A stretch of DNA of 64,000 nucleotides from an uncultured Methylococcaceae bacterium (GTDB lineage: Bacteria > Pseudomonadota > Gammaproteobacteria > Methylococcales > Methylomonadaceae). Location of the stretch: contig CAJAVP010000082.1 in NCBI GenBank assembly GCA_903945375.1, positions 1 to 64,000 on the forward strand. The letters run 5' to 3'. This document shows positions 53,658-62,144 of the stretch, piece by piece. The notes under the pieces are model-generated. The model saw only the letters and a program-made list of their open reading frames with translations. It was not told the origin of the DNA and searched no databases. Each line of letters begins with the position of its first letter. Position 1 is the first letter of the stretch. The translations under genes were made by a program, and so were the position numbers.

Positions 53658-54248
53658 ATGATTAATTTAGCCATTGAAGGAAAACGTACGGAGACTGCGC
53701 TGGTTTCAGGTGATCGCTACCAGCAATATTTGACCTTTCTTGTCGGTAAAGATATTTTTGGAATCAATATCCTTGACGTTAAAGAAATAATAGAAATCAA
53801 CAATATAACGAGGATACCTAAGACCCCAGATTATATTCGAGGGGTGATTAACTTGCGTGGTAACGTGGTACCTGTCATTGATTTATCAGCCAGATTAGAG
53901 CGTCAATGCAGCGAAATAACCAAATTGAGCTGTATTGTTTTGATTGAAGTCGATGTTCACGGTGAGTCACAAGTGATTGGCGCGTTAGTAGATCAAGTGA
54001 ATGAAATTCTTGATATTGCCGAATCTAATATCCAGCCGACGCCTGATTTTGGTACTGATATTCGCACTGATTTTATTCAAGCGATGGGTCGTGTAGAAGA
54101 AAACTTTATTATTCTGTTGGCTATAAACCGGATTTTATCGATTGACGAGCTTTCACAATTACAACGCGTTGCTAGTTCCCATGCCAATCTTGCCCTAAGC
54201 GACGAGACATCTAACTTTAAAAAAATGGACAATTCTGATGAGCATTAA
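53658..54248 (+). CDS. cheW: chemotaxis coupling protein CheW
   Basis: CheW links receptors to CheA. The ATG at 53658 follows AAGGG by six bases and gives 196 aa; GTG at 53640 is an alternative. The domain runs from about 20 to 165 ([39 protein letters not shown]), with a C-terminal tail of some 30 residues. It lies 191 bases after cheA and overlaps the receptor gene by 11 bases. Confidence 0.93.
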   Translation: MINLAIEGKRTETALVSGDRYQQYLTFLVGKDIFGINILDVKEIIEINNITRIPKTPDYIRGVINLRGNVVPVIDLSARLERQCSEITKLSCIVLIEVDVHGESQVIGALVDQVNEILDIAESNIQPTPDFGTDIRTDFIQAMGRVEENFIILLAINRILSIDELSQLQRVASSHANLALSDETSNFKKMDNSDEH

Positions 54249-56265
54249 TGACTTAAGTGTAAAAACTAAAATATTGAGCGGCGCAATGCTGCTGGTGTTG
54301 ATAACCGTGGTGTTTGGTGTACTCGCTCAGCGTTATATGGGCAAAGTCTCTGATTCATTATTCGGGATAACCGATAATAATGCCAAAGCCGTTGAATATG
54401 CGACAGGTGTTGAGCGTATGGCTTTATCGACTATTTTGGAAGAGAAAAACTATTTGTTGTTTGAAAAAGACGAAATTCATCAACGGGCTGAAAATAATGT
54501 TAAAGAGCTGTTCAGCTATTTAGACAAAGTGAATGAAATAGCAAAAAAATACAATAACACGCGATTGCTTGATCAATCCAATTCTGCGCGAAAAGATACC
54601 AATCGGTACGCAGAAGAGTACCGTAAAGGTGTGGCCGCTTTAAAAAATAATAAGCAAATGGTTGCGGTTATGGTTGAAAAAGGTGGCAATGTAGTCGATG
54701 CAGCTGAACAATTTATGAGCATTCAACAAGATGCTTATGCGGAGGCGTTGGCTAAAAATGCAGACGCAAAAATATTGGATAACTTTGTTCAACGCTATGT
54801 AGCCACCGTCAATCTGCGTATTAAAGCTAATCGCATCATTCGTTTAGAAAAAGAAGAGGTCAATTATAAAGATCGAGTGGCTTGGAACAAAATGGTCATC
54901 CTGCTACCTGAATTAATGCGTTTGTATGATGATTTGCAAAAAATAACCACGGCGGCCGATCAGCTGAAATTGATAGAAGATGCCAGGAAATCCACAGCTG
55001 AATATCAACAAGCGGCACAAAACTGGATTAAGAATGACGACGACCTGAAATTAATTTTAGGTCGTATGCAGGAATATGGACAAACCGTGATTCAACAAGC
55101 GCAAGAAGCTGAGTCGGCGGGTTATCAGCAATTGGAAGTCGCGCGTAATCAGGCGGAAACAGTCGTTCAAGAAGCTAATACTATTATCATCATCACAATA
55201 GCTATTGCTGTGATTTTAGGTGTCATGATTGCTTTATTCCTTGCGGCTCTAATTACTAAACCGATTAGTAAAGGCGTATTATTTGCCCAGGCTTTAGCAG
55301 AAGGTGATTTAACGACAACTTTAGATATTAACCAAAAAGATGAAATTGGTGTCTTAGCGTCAGCGCTACAATCTATGAGTCAGCGTTTTAAAGAGGTGGT
55401 TCAGGGGGTACGAACCAATGCCGACAGTATGGCCAGTGCTTCGCAAGAAATTAGCGCGACCGCGCAAACCCTCAGTCAATCAGCGATTGAACAAGCATCA
55501 GGTGTTGAAGAGACCAGTGCATCCGTGCAAGAACTAAATGCCTCTGTTCAACAAAACGTTGAAAATGCCAAAGTGACTAATAACATGGCAAATATGTCCG
55601 CAAAAGATGCGGCTACCGGTGGCGAAGCGGTTAAGCGAACAGTCAATGCCATGAAGCAAATTGCCAGCAAAATTGGTTTGATTGAAGATATAGCCTATAA
55701 AACTAATTTGCTGTCTTTAAATGCGGCGATTGAAGCGGCGCGTGCCGGTGAGCACGGCAAAGGTTTTACGGTTGTTGCGGCGGAAGTACGCAAATTAGCC
55801 GAGAATAGTCGTGTTACTGCTCAAGAAATCAAAGAGTTAGCAACAAGCAGTGTTAACATTGCTGAAGAAGCAGGCAAGTTACTAGAAGCCGTCGTTCCCA
55901 ATATTCAAAAAACGGCAGATTTAGTAGAAGAAATCACCGCATCTTCCGAAGAGCAAGCGCAGGGCATCAGCCAAATTAATGGCGCAATGGGCCAGTTAGA
56001 TCAAACGACCCAACAGAATGCTTCCGCTTCAGAGCAGTTAGCCGCAACATCGGAAGAAATGAGCGCTCAGGCTGAGCAGTTGCAACAATCGGTGGCCTTC
56101 TTTAAATTGGATAATGATCATTCCTCCACTAAATATAATATGAAACAGCCTCCAACTCGTTCGTCTGGATCATTAGACAAAAAACGTGGTGTCGTTTCCT
56201 TGAAATCGGTTAACTCAAATTCGAGTAGTGCGGATATTGATTTTAAAGATTTTGAGAAATTCTAA
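54238..56265 (+). CDS. methyl-accepting chemotaxis protein
   Basis: The 675 aa receptor has a membrane segment at about 12-30, a long helical periplasmic domain (about 31-313, possibly of the helical bimodular type), a second membrane segment (about 315-338), a HAMP domain (about 338-392) and a cytoplasmic signalling hairpin with the tip [22 protein letters not shown]. Glu/Gln pairs suited to CheR methylation flank the tip. There is no C-terminal NWETF-like pentapeptide. It is the likely dedicated receptor of this cluster; the ligand is unknown. Confidence 0.93.
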   Translation: MSINDLSVKTKILSGAMLLVLITVVFGVLAQRYMGKVSDSLFGITDNNAKAVEYATGVERMALSTILEEKNYLLFEKDEIHQRAENNVKELFSYLDKVNEIAKKYNNTRLLDQSNSARKDTNRYAEEYRKGVAALKNNKQMVAVMVEKGGNVVDAAEQFMSIQQDAYAEALAKNADAKILDNFVQRYVATVNLRIKANRIIRLEKEEVNYKDRVAWNKMVILLPELMRLYDDLQKITTAADQLKLIEDARKSTAEYQQAAQNWIKNDDDLKLILGRMQEYGQTVIQQAQEAESAGYQQLEVARNQAETVVQEANTIIIITIAIAVILGVMIALFLAALITKPISKGVLFAQALAEGDLTTTLDINQKDEIGVLASALQSMSQRFKEVVQGVRTNADSMASASQEISATAQTLSQSAIEQASGVEETSASVQELNASVQQNVENAKVTNNMANMSAKDAATGGEAVKRTVNAMKQIASKIGLIEDIAYKTNLLSLNAAIEAARAGEHGKGFTVVAAEVRKLAENSRVTAQEIKELATSSVNIAEEAGKLLEAVVPNIQKTADLVEEITASSEEQAQGISQINGAMGQLDQTTQQNASASEQLAATSEEMSAQAEQLQQSVAFFKLDNDHSSTKYNMKQPPTRSSGSLDKKRGVVSLKSVNSNSSSADIDFKDFEKF

Positions 56266-56282
56266 TAGCGGCTTCTTGATTA

Positions 56283-56307
56283 ACTCCCCTTTTGCAAAAG
56301 GGGGAGT
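56283..56307 (+). terminator. hairpin after the chemosensory operon
   Basis: ACTCCCC-TTTT and AAAA-GGGGGAGT form a strong stem 17 bases after the receptor gene. The downstream side has only short T stretches, but position and stability fit a terminator. Confidence 0.65.
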
Positions 56308-56388
56308 CTTCCTACTCTCAATTCAACAGTGTTTTTATGCTCTAGGAACGCGGACAGTGTGTCCGAGTACTCCAACTAAGGAATTTTT

Positions 56389-56709
56389 GTGGCTTGGTTT
56401 TTTTTGATTACTGCCGGTTTGGTAGAAATTTTGTTTGCGTTAAGTTTAAAGTTTAACGATGGCTTTACTAAGCTTTGGCCGAGTATCGGGACTATGGTTT
56501 TTGGTGCTGGTAGTTTTTATTTATTAGTATTGGCGATTAAAACACTACCGTTGGGAACGGCTTACGCAGTCTGGACAGGCATTGGTGCAGTAGGTGTCGC
56601 CATTGCAGGAATTTTCTTATTTAAAGAGCCGGCTGATTGGTATCGCTTGCTGTCGATTTCCTTGGTTATCATCGGCATTATTGGTCTTAAAATAACGGAT
56701 TCTTATTAA
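56389..56709 (+). CDS. small multidrug resistance family exporter, SugE/Gdx type
   Basis: The 106 aa protein has four membrane segments and the SMR glutamate at Glu13 (GLVEILFALSLK). The GLVE-x-x-x-A-x-x-L-K form is nearer the SugE/Gdx (guanidinium exporter) group than EmrE. The GTG start follows AAGGA by seven bases. It overlaps the next gene by one base. The leader (56340-56388) has a small CGGAC/GTCCG hairpin. Confidence 0.85.
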   Translation: MAWFFLITAGLVEILFALSLKFNDGFTKLWPSIGTMVFGAGSFYLLVLAIKTLPLGTAYAVWTGIGAVGVAIAGIFLFKEPADWYRLLSISLVIIGIIGLKITDSY

Positions 56710-56990
56710 TGTTGCACTTGGTCTTTCAATCGCCTATTCAAAAAGCCGTTTTGGAGCGGTTCGATTCCGGCGGTGATGTGATTTTTCTCGAAAATGCAGT
56801 GTTAAATTTAATGAAAGGCAGCGCTATTGTTCAATACTTGCCGAATTATTGTGCGTATTTTGCTCTAGCTGAAGAGCTTACTGCTAGGGGGATAAGCCAT
56901 ACAGAATTGCTGTCCTGTATAAAACCGATTGAATATCAAGAATTTGTTGCGTTAACAATTAAAAATACGGTGATCCAGACTTGGAACTGA
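56709..56990 (+). CDS. TusB/DsrH-like sulfur relay protein
   Basis: The 93 aa product resembles DsrH/TusB, the small subunit of the TusBCD sulfurtransferase: MLHLVF at the start, a segment GDVIFLENAVL, and a conserved-type Cys in the middle (about Cys48, PNYCAYFALAEELTARG). Its start overlaps the exporter stop by one base and its end overlaps the DsrC-like gene by ten bases. tusC and tusD, usually immediately upstream, are missing here. Similarity was judged by eye, so the call is moderate. Confidence 0.65.
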   Translation: MLHLVFQSPIQKAVLERFDSGGDVIFLENAVLNLMKGSAIVQYLPNYCAYFALAEELTARGISHTELLSCIKPIEYQEFVALTIKNTVIQTWN

Positions 56991-57313
56991 TAGTGGATGA
57001 GCGCCTGATAGCGACCACAGATCAGGGGTTTTTAGTGTATATGGCAGATTGGAATGAGCCGGTTGCATTACGTTTAGCAGAACTAAACCGATTACACCTG
57101 ACAGACGCACATTGGGAAATCATCTGGTTTATTCGAGATTATTATCAACGCTATCAGCATTTACCCAATGCGCGGGTGTTCACCAAAGCGATTGCCCGGC
57201 AATTGGGTGATGATAAAGGCAATAGCCGTTATTTACACGGGTTATTCCCCGACGGCCCCTTAAAGTACGCTTGTAAAATAGCCGGCTTACCTAAGCCGCC
57301 GACGTGTTTATAA
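56981..57313 (+). CDS. DsrC/TusE family sulfur carrier with both C-terminal cysteines
   Basis: The 110 aa protein is clearly DsrC/TusE: DQGFLVYMADWNEPVA, LTDAHWEIIWFIRDYY and the ending ACKIAGLPKPPTCL. It has the penultimate cysteine (Cys109) shared by the family and a second cysteine ten residues before it (Cys98), which is typical of DsrC rather than TusE (TusE has Thr or similar there). The start is TTG at 56981 inside the tusB-like gene; GTG at 56993 is an alternative. Role in tRNA 2-thiolation (TusE) or a DsrC-type trisulfide carrier cannot be fixed. Confidence 0.9.
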   Translation: MELIVDERLIATTDQGFLVYMADWNEPVALRLAELNRLHLTDAHWEIIWFIRDYYQRYQHLPNARVFTKAIARQLGDDKGNSRYLHGLFPDGPLKYACKIAGLPKPPTCL

Positions 57314-57319
57314 GTGCCT

Positions 57320-57712
57320 CTATTCTTGTTTAAAGCGATGAATTAAGCGTCGCTCTTTTTTGTTGGGTTTATGTACGTGTTCACTGGGAAATAACTCCCG
57401 TTGTTCGCGTTGTAACAGAATTTGTTGCTGACGTTTCGCATAACTTTCAGCCGTTTCTTCATACAGTAAGATGGCTTCTTTGGCAGGGCGACGTTGATTG
57501 TTTAATGCCGTGACTGCAATATCCCAACGGTATTGATCTTTGCTGATCATCAGATTGGTGCCTAAGCGTATTTCTTTGCCCGGCTTAGCGCGTTGATTGT
57601 TAACATGAACCTTGCCGCCCGCAATCGCCTCAGCGGCAAGTTTACGTGTTTTGTAAAAGCGGGCAGCCCATAGCCATTTGTCCAAGCGGACTGTTTCGGT
57701 TTCAGTAGTCAC
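57320..57712 (-). CDS. hslR: heat shock protein 15, ribosome-recycling RNA-binding protein
   Basis: Hsp15 binds stalled 50S subunits that carry nascent chains. The 130 aa product has an S4 RNA-binding domain (about 7-65; VRLDKWLWAARFYKTRKLA) and a basic C-terminal tail. It ends the minus-strand run from the ABC exporter, six bases after ispH. Confidence 0.9.
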   Translation of the reverse strand: MTTETETVRLDKWLWAARFYKTRKLAAEAIAGGKVHVNNQRAKPGKEIRLGTNLMISKDQYRWDIAVTALNNQRRPAKEAILLYEETAESYAKRQQQILLQREQRELFPSEHVHKPNKKERRLIHRFKQE

Positions 57713-57718
57713 AGACGG

Positions 57719-58657
57719 TTATTTTTTCAAACCTTTAGGTAGTGAAAAAACCACTTTTTCTTCAATACCTTTTATTTCTGTTGTTGTTTCTCCACCCCAT
57801 CCTTTTAAACGGTTAATGACCTCTTGAACCAAAACTTCAGGGGCAGAAGCCCCCGCTGTTACACCGACCACATTAATTCCATCAAACCAGTCTTTCTGCA
57901 TATCTTGAGCGGTATCGATTAAATACGCCGGTTTACCCAATTGCTCGGCAATTTCGCGCAATCGATTAGAGTTGGAGCTATTAGGCGAACCAACAACTAA
58001 AATACTATCTGCGGTTTTTGCTAATTCATGAACGGCATCTTGACGGTTTTGCGTGGCGTAACAAATATCATCTTTCTTTTGATCCTGAATTGAGGTGAAG
58101 CGCTTACGTAATGCGTCTACCATAATTTGCGTGTCCGTCATGGACAAGGTGGTTTGTGTCACGTAAGCTAAATTATCAGGATTATTAACGTTTAATTTCT
58201 CGACATCTTCTGGTGTTTCAACTAGATAAATGCCGCCATTTTCCGTACATTTCTCATATTGCCCCATCGTTCCTTCAACTTCAGGGTGTCCGGCATGACC
58301 AATTAAAATAACTTCACGGTCAGATTTGGCATGTTTAGCGACTTGTAAATGTACTTTGGTAACTAATGGGCAGGTTGCATCAAAAATCGTTAGATTGCGT
58401 TCCTTGGCTTCTGTTTGCACCTGTTTAGAAACGCCGTGGGCACTGAAAATTAAATAGGAGCCAACAGGGACATCGGTTAGATCTTCAATAAAAATAGCCC
58501 CTTTGGCTTTTAAGCCGTCGACAACCGTACGGTTATGAACAACCTCGTGGCGGACGTAAATGGGAGCGCCAAACATTTCGATGGCTTGATCAACAATTTC
58601 AATAGCACGGTCAACACCGGCACAAAAACCACGGGGGTTTGCGAGTAGGATTTGCAT
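57719..58657 (-). CDS. ispH: 4-hydroxy-3-methylbut-2-enyl diphosphate reductase
   Basis: IspH makes IPP and DMAPP in the last step of the MEP pathway. The 312 aa product has the three iron-sulfur cysteines in [11 protein letters not shown] (Cys12), DATCPLV (about Cys96) and [11 protein letters not shown] (about Cys199), and the [10 protein letters not shown] and SSNSNRL motifs. fkpB and lspA, frequent neighbours, are not next to it. Confidence 0.96.
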   Translation of the reverse strand: MQILLANPRGFCAGVDRAIEIVDQAIEMFGAPIYVRHEVVHNRTVVDGLKAKGAIFIEDLTDVPVGSYLIFSAHGVSKQVQTEAKERNLTIFDATCPLVTKVHLQVAKHAKSDREVILIGHAGHPEVEGTMGQYEKCTENGGIYLVETPEDVEKLNVNNPDNLAYVTQTTLSMTDTQIMVDALRKRFTSIQDQKKDDICYATQNRQDAVHELAKTADSILVVGSPNSSNSNRLREIAEQLGKPAYLIDTAQDMQKDWFDGINVVGVTAGASAPEVLVQEVINRLKGWGGETTTEIKGIEEKVVFSLPKGLKK

Positions 58658-58693
58658 ATCTTGAGTTCTATGGTTGGTAAATGTGAGTTTATT

Positions 58694-59182
58694 TTAGCCT
58701 AATTGGCTTTCTGAAACGATAATTCCATCCGCATCGGCGTATAAAAAATGATCTTTTCTAAAATTTATGCCAGCAAAGCTGACTAAAATATCGCGATCGC
58801 CGTGGTTTTTTTTCTGAGTTTTCAAAGGATACGTGTGTAGTGCACGGATACCAATCGGTAATTGATTAATCTGGCTGGCATCGCGAATACAGCCATAAAC
58901 CACTAAACCTTGCCAGCCTTTGTTGAGGGCGCAGCGAGCCAACTCGGCATCAATTAAGGCGCAGTGGTGAGAACCGCCACCATCGACGACTAACACCCGA
59001 TTTTGGCCGGATTCCTCTAAGGTGTTAATTAATAAGGTGTCATTTTCAAAGATTTTTAAGGTGCTGATTTGACCAGAGAAATCAGGCTTAGCCCCATAGG
59101 ATTGAAAAATTGGCTCGGCAATTTGAATATTTTTTGTGCTGGCATAAGCATCACAGAGTGCAGCAGTTGAGAACGTTAGCAT
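58694..59182 (-). CDS. RraA family protein (ribonuclease E regulator or HMG/CHA aldolase-like)
   Basis: The 162 aa product has the RraA core: TAALCDAYASTKNI at the start, VVDGGGSHHCALIDAELA and VVYGCIRDASQI, giving the Arg-Asp pair conserved in the fold. In E. coli RraA inhibits RNase E, while relatives are divalent-metal aldolases; length and context (a short stand-alone protein in a gammaproteobacterium) favour the regulator. Confidence 0.85.
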   Translation of the reverse strand: MLTFSTAALCDAYASTKNIQIAEPIFQSYGAKPDFSGQISTLKIFENDTLLINTLEESGQNRVLVVDGGGSHHCALIDAELARCALNKGWQGLVVYGCIRDASQINQLPIGIRALHTYPLKTQKKNHGDRDILVSFAGINFRKDHFLYADADGIIVSESQLG

Positions 59183-59200
59183 GAAAATTCCCTGTCGGTG

Positions 59201-60031
59201 TTAATTGAGCAAATCCCATACGGGCTGGATATGCGTGGGTAAGGGAGCGAGTTGTCCTAACTCAACCCATTGACCAGGGCAGTGGAAGTCAGAGCCACAC
59301 GAACCGGCTAAATCAAAAGTGCTTGCCAGCGCGGCAACGCGCTGAATTTCATCTTTGTTGGTGCGGCCGGTAATGACCTCAATACCTTGGCCACCGGCAT
59401 CTTTAAAAGCAGTCAATAGGCGTTTCATCCATTTAGTTGTGAGTTGGTAGCGTAACGGATGCGCCAGAATAGCGATACCGCCGGATTCGGTAATCCAACT
59501 GACGGCTAAGTTTAAATCTGCCCAAGGCGTAGCGACATAAGCGGGTTTGCCTTTGGCGAGATAGCGATCGAAGGCTTCTTGATGAGTATCGACATGAAAT
59601 TGTGACACGAGAAAATCCGCAAAATGACTTCGCGTAATCATGCCATCTCCAGCTAATTGTTTGACCGCTTCAAAAGCACCAGTGATACGTTTTTTTGCGA
59701 GTTTTTCGGCGATCGCCTCAGCTCGGGCAAGGCGAGTCTGCTGTAAATTAAAGGTGGCTTCGGCGAGTGGTGGGTGATTGGGATTAATACCAATACCAAT
59801 GATATGAAAACACTGGTTTTGCCATAAGGTTGATAGCTCTATACCAGGAATCAGTTTAAGGTTTATGTCTGTTGCGCGTCGCAGAGCTTCTGTCAGTCCG
59901 GCGGTAGTATCATGATCGGTGAGTGCGAGAGCCGTCACGCCTTGTAAATTCGCTCGCTCGATAACGGCGCTGGGTGATAAAGTGCCATCGGAGGCAGTTG
60001 AGTGGCAGTGTAAATCATATATTTCAGGCAT
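59201..60031 (-). CDS. PHP domain phosphoesterase, RNase AM (YciV/TrpH) type
   Basis: The 276 aa product has PHP metal motifs: DLHCHSTASDGTLSP (HxHxxxSDG) at 6-20, LTDHDTTAGL at about 37-46, GIELST, and C-terminal SDFHCPG. In E. coli the homologue is a 5'-3' exoribonuclease that trims rRNA 5' ends. It lies five bases after the ABC exporter gene and before rraA, both RNA-linked in function. Confidence 0.88.
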   Translation of the reverse strand: MPEIYDLHCHSTASDGTLSPSAVIERANLQGVTALALTDHDTTAGLTEALRRATDINLKLIPGIELSTLWQNQCFHIIGIGINPNHPPLAEATFNLQQTRLARAEAIAEKLAKKRITGAFEAVKQLAGDGMITRSHFADFLVSQFHVDTHQEAFDRYLAKGKPAYVATPWADLNLAVSWITESGGIAILAHPLRYQLTTKWMKRLLTAFKDAGGQGIEVITGRTNKDEIQRVAALASTFDLAGSCGSDFHCPGQWVELGQLAPLPTHIQPVWDLLN

Positions 60032-60036
60032 TGTTG

Positions 60037-61827
60037 TTATTGGTATTCTCCGTAAAGTTTGGCATAAAGGCCATTTTGGGTGATTAAGGTTTCATGGCGA
60101 CCTTGCTCGCAAATTCGTCCTTCTTCAAAAACATAAACATGGTCGGCTTGTTTAACGGCACTCAAGCGGTGCGCGATGATGATCGTGGTACGGTCAGTTA
60201 AAAAAGCACTTAGTGCTTGATGTAGTTTGTATTCAGTTTCGCTATCTAGGGCAGAGGTCGCTTCATCTAAAATGACGACTTTAGGATCGGCAACAACCAT
60301 ACGCGCAATCGCCATACGTTGTCGTTGACCGCCTGAGAGCCTCATACCTTGTCTACCAATGAGGGTATCTAAGCCGTTTGGTAGGCTTTTAACCTCATCA
60401 GTCAATTGAGCAATAGCAAGTGCATTCCATAAAACATTATCCGTCGCGGGCTTACCTAAGGTCAGATTCGCTCGAATGCTATCATTAAATAGTACGGGAT
60501 GTTGCAATACCGTAACGACATGCTCTCGAACGACATCCAGGCCAATCTGTTCAATAGCCACATCGTCGAAATAAATACCCCCTTCAGTACTGGGATATAA
60601 GCCTATTAAAGTTTGAATCAAAGTCGATTTACCGCCGCCACTCGCGCCAACCAAAGCGACTTTGTCTCCCGCTTTAATTTGTAATTGAATGCCGTTCAAA
60701 ATTTTGTCTTCCCCATAAGAAAAATGCAGGCCTTCAACACGAATGGCAACTGATTTTTTATATAAAAAGGGATTTTCGTGGTGTGAATAATGAGGTTCTT
60801 GCTTTAATACATGGAGGCGATTAATGCGGGCTAAGGCGGCTTTGGCAGCAAAAAACGCATATTGGATATTTAGTATTTCTTGCACCGGTGCCATCATAAA
60901 CCACAGATAGCCAAATACCGCAAGCATTTGCCCAATACTTAGATCGGCGTAAAACACCATCAACATGGCACCCGCGCGAAAAACATCAAAACCAAATAAA
61001 AAAACCAAAAAACTTAAACGGCTAGCCGCATCGCTTTGCCACGCATAAGCAATGGAATGGTCTTTAACCGCACGGGCAGAATCAATTAATTGAGAAAAAT
61101 AATGCTGTTCACGATTGCTGGCGCGTATTTGTTGAATTGCTTCCAGTGTTTCTGTCAAGGCTTGCTGGAATACCTCATACGCCGAGTTCTCTTTGGCTTT
61201 AAGATGTTTGACTTTAGAACCTACAACTCGCGTAAAGTAAATGACAACGGGATTAAGTAATAAAATAAACAAACCTAATTGCCAATTCATCCACAGTAAA
61301 ATAATGGCAGTACCGATGATAGTTAAGACGGCAATGAGTAGTTTGCTGATAGTATTGCCAATAAAATTGTCTAGGGTATCCAAATCAGTCACTAAATGCG
61401 TCACGACCGAGCCAGTTCCAAGGCTTTCATATTCCGCCATCGAAATTGTTTGTAATTGTCCAAGCAAGTTTTTACGAAAACGAAACACAATATCTTTGGC
61501 AATATACGAAAATTGGCGTGATTGTATGATGTTAAAAATGATGGCAATAATACGTAACAGCAAACTCATTAACAAAATAACACCAATATACGCACTAGGA
61601 AGTTGCCATTCGGTTGGAAAAACCTGATTAATCGCGTGAATCACCATGCCGGGTTTGTCCAGCAAAACCTCATCGACCAGCAAAGGCATTAATAAGGGGA
61701 CAGGGACGCTGGCAAGCGTTGCTAGAATGGCAATGACATGTGTATAGAACAGCTGTTTTTTATGTTCAAGGACGATTTTAACAATGTGATTCCAGTTATA
61801 AACTGAAGAATTTTGATGTAATTGCAC
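60037..61827 (-). CDS. ABC exporter, fused permease and ATPase (MsbA-like)
   Basis: The 596 aa half-transporter has a six-helix membrane domain (about 25-330) and an ATPase with Walker A GASGGGKST (about 393-401), signature LSGGQRQRMAIAR, Walker B VVILDEATSALD and the H-loop AHR. It probably exports a lipid or other hydrophobic compound as a homodimer. It heads the minus-strand run ending with hslR. Whether it is the essential MsbA cannot be told; lpxK is not adjacent. Confidence 0.88.
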   Translation of the reverse strand: MQLHQNSSVYNWNHIVKIVLEHKKQLFYTHVIAILATLASVPVPLLMPLLVDEVLLDKPGMVIHAINQVFPTEWQLPSAYIGVILLMSLLLRIIAIIFNIIQSRQFSYIAKDIVFRFRKNLLGQLQTISMAEYESLGTGSVVTHLVTDLDTLDNFIGNTISKLLIAVLTIIGTAIILLWMNWQLGLFILLLNPVVIYFTRVVGSKVKHLKAKENSAYEVFQQALTETLEAIQQIRASNREQHYFSQLIDSARAVKDHSIAYAWQSDAASRLSFLVFLFGFDVFRAGAMLMVFYADLSIGQMLAVFGYLWFMMAPVQEILNIQYAFFAAKAALARINRLHVLKQEPHYSHHENPFLYKKSVAIRVEGLHFSYGEDKILNGIQLQIKAGDKVALVGASGGGKSTLIQTLIGLYPSTEGGIYFDDVAIEQIGLDVVREHVVTVLQHPVLFNDSIRANLTLGKPATDNVLWNALAIAQLTDEVKSLPNGLDTLIGRQGMRLSGGQRQRMAIARMVVADPKVVILDEATSALDSETEYKLHQALSAFLTDRTTIIIAHRLSAVKQADHVYVFEEGRICEQGRHETLITQNGLYAKLYGEYQ

Positions 61828-62144
61828 TGGTGCATACGGGAAAGGAGGACTATGAGGTGAATTGTAACATTACCCCTTAACTGAATAACACCTGTGCTTG
61901 TTTAAATAATTTCTTGTCGCTTTAGAACCTGTGTAAAATAAGGCACGTAGAGTGATTTTAGCCGTTTAAGCAAAGTTTTTTGGCTGTTGCTGTGCGTATC
62001 ATAACAATGATGGCTCTTCCAAATTAAAAGCTGTGTGCCCTATTTGGAAGATCTGTTAATTGCACTCACACCGCAACTAGGCTTAAGTCTTTTCAACAAC
62101 CCCCTAATTTTTTCCGCCATGAGCGTGAAACTTCGAGTATCCCG
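61828..62144. other. divergent intergenic region before the GH17-GT2 gene
   Basis: These 317 bases separate divergent genes and must hold both promoters. A 10-bp inverted repeat, TCTTCCAAAT (62015-62024) and ATTTGGAAGA (62042-62051), has a 17-base spacer. I see no gene and no clear ribosome binding site before 62145. Confidence 0.4.

Noticed and set aside
56340-56388. Full guanidine-I riboswitch
   Set aside because: Only the first hairpin-like part resembles the motif; the ACACGG and GGGA...GCCC half is absent and there is no room for it before the ribosome binding site. No ACGR loop pair of the guanidine-II type was found either.
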